A stretch of 29,949 bases of DNA from Chara braunii (taxonomy: Eukaryota; Streptophyta; Charophyceae; Charales; Characeae): the NCBI GenBank assembly GCA_003427395.1, contig BFEA01000624.1, forward strand, positions 459,570-489,518, read 5' to 3'. Each line of letters starts with the position of its first letter. Position 1 is the first letter of the stretch. The notes beneath the pieces are model-generated. The model was not told where the DNA came from, made no database searches, and worked only from the letters and a program-made list of their open reading frames with translations. This document shows positions 27,651-29,949 of this stretch, in pieces. The translations under genes and the position numbers were made by a program.

Positions 27651-29949
27651 CTAATCTATTCCCTTGTTGATGATGTTCTTTCNGAGTATTGTGCATATAC
27701 AGGTGAGCAGGTCATCTGTGGACCAAATATTACTAGGCTTAATTTTTAGTTGNTGGGTGTCCAGGAGCATGTTGTGTGTGAGCCATTGCAGCCCCGCTTC
27801 TTTGTTGTCTTCAAATCTTACGTATATGTCCTTATAGGNCATCTTNAGGTTCTCCGNAGAGACGATGATGGTGGCCATTGCCCCTGGTTCGTATTGATTG
27901 GTGACAAAATCTGTGATCTCCTGGACACGTAGCGTCCCTTCCCTCTTCATGTGCCATCCGTGCAGGGTCATCCCTCCGTAGGTCGGGGCGTATGAGTCTT
28001 CTGAGTCAGCCGGTGATAGACCCAATTCCCATTTCCTGGCCTTCTTTCTGATGGGGAGGACCAAGACTTTGTCCCCTTTGGGTAAGCTTATGTGGTACAT
28101 TCCTTTTTCAATGAGATGACGTATCTTTACTCGTTTCGAGAGACCTGCTTCGTCTGTATTGAGTATCTCTTTCTCCTTCCGTTGTTCAGGTATTTCAGCG
28201 TGCGCTATTGGCTGGGTACGAAGCGGGGGAGGGGGGACATCAGGGTCTTTAGGCTGGTCAGGCGTTTCGTTGGCCCGTTCTGATGTTTCATGTTGGACCG
28301 GTGCTCTTGTTGTTTTTGTTGTTTCGGGAGGCTGAAATTTTTGGTGAACAATATTCCAGACTCTGTATAATGTTGATTGCCAGTCCAGGTTCGGGGACAG
28401 GCCTTGCTCTAAGGCTTGTTTCAAGCTGGGGCTTCCGTCTAACAAGGAGAATAACTGTACGTAAGCCTCGTCCCAGTACACTTTTGATTGGCCCGAATAT
28501 AATGACCGAAGGTGAGTAATTAGCCAATCTGCCAGACCCTGTAGCTTAGTCTCGGTATCTCCGTCTCCTTGAGACCCCCTGGCCTCGGGCGTGCTATCCA
28601 TCATCTCCTCATCGGAAGAGGCCCCCAGGGCTTCCCAGTCCATTGGCTGGGGTCCGAAAGCTTGAGAGAACGGGTCTGTTTTTGAGGGAGATTCTCCTAT
28701 GGGAGTCCCGGTTTCAGTATCAGACGGGATGGTGTTAGGAGGTGGGTCTTTTGGGTTGGCGTCCACTACTGCGGCCGGTTGTAAGATCCTTTGTTGGTTC
28801 TCCACTCTTCCTTTTCCTTTCTCCTTTCCTCCTTCCACCACCCCATCTTTTCTCTCCGTGTTTTTTGCCCGTGCCTGAGTCTTTTTTCCTCCTTCCCCCT
28901 CCGTAGGGTTGCTTTGCCTTGATTCTCCGGGCCCTTTCTCTACTAGGAGCTTGCCCCCGTTTTCTGGAGAGTATGCAATAGCCTGGAATCTGTTTTCTGA
29001 ACTCTTGGGATTGCCTCTTTTGCTCAGGTTTTGTGGCTTATCATTCTTGCTTGAGTGTGCTTGTTTCTTTCGGGATGGGGAATGCCATAGTTCTCCCGTT
29101 TCTGTCGGGGTAATGAAGTCCTGAGGTCTGGGTTCAGGATGCTGCTCAGTCCTGGGTTCATGATGTTGTTCAGCTTGTGACTGTGCTGGCTTCACAGGGA
29201 CCACGGGGGGGGGTTTGGTGGCCCTGTCCATATGCACTTCCACCGGTTTGGGGGGGGTCCATTGCTCGGGGGGTTTGGTATCCCATTCCACCGCCTCTCC
29301 TTTTTCCCACTCCCAGCCCCTCACTCCTCCTTCCTCTCGTGGCTCATCCACGTATACCCAACCCTCGTGACCGGCGTCGACTGTCCTCCAACAAGTGTCT
29401 TTGAGTGGGTCCCGGATCAGGCGGCCAATGGTTCTGATCTTCTTGGCCGGGTGGTGGGGGCAGTCGGATTCCGTTGGGAGATGGTCGTAAGCCTGATATT
29501 TAAAACACCAAGGTCTCGTTTTGTGTGACGTGTGTATTCTGAAGTCTCGTCCACCTATTCGGAAGAGGATCACATCGTCAATGGTGAAGATGTGATCCTT
29601 TGGAAGGTCAAGAGCTATTATAAGGTAGTCATCCCTTGGGGTCACATGGGGCGGGAAAGGGTCAATGAAGTCCACAATATCATATTTCTGGGCTAGCTCT
29701 TGCACAAAAGCCCCTTGGATTTCAATGGGCACATGACGAAATTCCACCCAACAATGATCGGACATTAATTGGTCCCTCTTTTCCTCTGGTTGTTGCTGCT
29801 TTGGGGGAGACCAAGGGAAGATCCGGACCTCCGACCGTCCACATGGTATGCTCCGCCATGTGTCCATGATTCTTTTGTCCGAATCGAACATGCAGATCAC
29901 TGTGACCACCGTGGACGAGATGGGTTGAATCAGGAAGAAGTCTCGCGCC
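27651..29949 (-). CDS. LINE ORF1: DUF4283-like, zinc-knuckle nucleic-acid-binding protein (5' partial)
   Basis: The frame is open from the window edge (RDFFLIQPISSTVVTVICMF) to the stop at 27651, about 765 codons seen. The N-terminal ~110 residues fit the DUF4283 fold of plant LINE ORF1 proteins: F-L-I..., a Trp block DTWRSIP, and RIFPWSP. The segment LALD...IDDVILFRIGGRDFRIH precedes a knuckle-like motif CFKYQAYDHLPTESDC. The expected CX2CX4HX6C has Tyr (TAT) at the second Cys, so metal binding is likely lost. Then comes a ~350-residue P/E/K/Q-rich linker and a conserved-looking C-terminal block (GGMTLHGWHMKREG, then YEPGAMATIIVS). ORF1 proteins coat LINE RNA and carry it to the target. It is open apart from ambiguous bases, whereas ORF2 is riddled with stops; whether it is still made is unknown. 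Confidence 0.85.
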   Translation of the reverse strand, partial: ARDFFLIQPISSTVVTVICMFDSDKRIMDTWRSIPCGRSEVRIFPWSPPKQQQPEEKRDQLMSDHCWVEFRHVPIEIQGAFVQELAQKYDIVDFIDPFPPHVTPRDDYLIIALDLPKDHIFTIDDVILFRIGGRDFRIHTSHKTRPWCFKYQAYDHLPTESDCPHHPAKKIRTIGRLIRDPLKDTCWRTVDAGHEGWVYVDEPREEGGVRGWEWEKGEAVEWDTKPPEQWTPPKPVEVHMDRATKPPPVVPVKPAQSQAEQHHEPRTEQHPEPRPQDFITPTETGELWHSPSRKKQAHSSKNDKPQNLSKRGNPKSSENRFQAIAYSPENGGKLLVEKGPGESRQSNPTEGEGGKKTQARAKNTERKDGVVEGGKEKGKGRVENQQRILQPAAVVDANPKDPPPNTIPSDTETGTPIGESPSKTDPFSQAFGPQPMDWEALGASSDEEMMDSTPEARGSQGDGDTETKLQGLADWLITHLRSLYSGQSKVYWDEAYVQLFSLLDGSPSLKQALEQGLSPNLDWQSTLYRVWNIVHQKFQPPETTKTTRAPVQHETSERANETPDQPKDPDVPPPPLRTQPIAHAEIPEQRKEKEILNTDEAGLSKRVKIRHLIEKGMYHISLPKGDKVLVLPIRKKARKWELGLSPADSEDSYAPTYGGMTLHGWHMKREGTLRVQEITDFVTNQYEPGAMATIIVSXENXKMXYKDIYVRFEDNKEAGLQWLTHNMLLDTXQLKIKPSNIWSTDDLLTCICTILXKNIINKGID

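Larger units (their letters stand above)
22541..29949 (-). mobile_element. LINE (non-LTR retrotransposon), 5' end beyond the window
   Basis: A single minus-strand element with ORF1 (27651 to the window edge), a 63-base spacer, ORF2 (27587 to 23032), a 3' untranslated region and a 3' tail. The tail is A(36) followed by GAA units, seen as CTT repeats and T run at plus 22541-22595. Two ORFs, an AP-endonuclease-RT ORF2 with a C-terminal zf-RVT-like region, and a poly(A) end are the plant L1-like pattern. No RNase H domain was found. There are ten or more ambiguous bases between 27460 and 27860. Since the 5' end is outside the window, the target duplication cannot be checked. ORF2 is dead; ORF1 looks open. 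Confidence 0.93.

Noticed and set aside
1-29949. LTR retrotransposon or pararetrovirus
   Set aside because: No long terminal repeat pair, gag-protease-integrase motifs or primer-binding site was seen; the RT present is of LINE type.

Overview
This is eukaryotic, repeat-dominated nuclear DNA. It holds introns, long microsatellites, terminal-inverted-repeat (TIR) DNA transposons, and a non-LTR retrotransposon (LINE) of the plant type, with a DUF4283-like plus zinc-knuckle ORF1 and an endonuclease-RT-zf-RVT ORF2. The LINE architecture points to the green lineage. A large, transposon-rich streptophyte alga or early land plant is a plausible source, but the species cannot be fixed from sequence alone. 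No convincing intact host gene was found, and almost everything recognisable is a mobile element or its decay product.

Layout. 1-1032: short direct repeats and an unrecognised acidic minus-strand ORF. 947-2335: duplicated modules with hairpins; one module carries a 202-bp TTAA-flanked MITE, while a sister module in the same window has the empty site. 3342-4715: a 49-bp satellite of about 28 units, each with a GC-rich palindrome. 4716-7193: no clear gene, only degenerate repeats and one possible LINE scrap. 7194-10376: a decayed gene of the DUF7869 type (putative RNase H-like/DDE transposase) with one GT-AG intron and premature stops. 10440-11060: a nested ~50-bp repeat array. 12674-14895: a Mutator-like (MULE-like) TIR element that received a hAT-like element at 13545-14856 (8-bp target duplication), which itself carries two foldback palindromes and a 468-base assembly gap. 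14900-17090: a SINE-like tRNA-derived piece, a second copy of the TTAA MITE, and several palindromic MITEs. 17560-18510: paired CTT/GAA microsatellites and a weak candidate first exon. 19100-22511: duplications, a 174-bp hairpin MITE, paired GA/CT tracts, a 30-bp-period array of TGACGTCA and CACGTG sites, and another MITE. 22541-29949: one LINE on the minus strand, running off the right edge.

How it fits together: two unrelated coding elements (the DUF7869 gene and LINE ORF2) are both inactivated, and 11 of their 14 in-frame premature stops are TGA. That fits C-to-T decay of methylated, silenced elements. The LINE also shows a FADD-to-FADG change at the RT active site and Cys-to-Tyr changes in two zinc-binding motifs. 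The most notable points are the DUF7869 element, the readable nested transposon history at 12.7-14.9 kb, and the CRE/G-box-like array at 22.2 kb.
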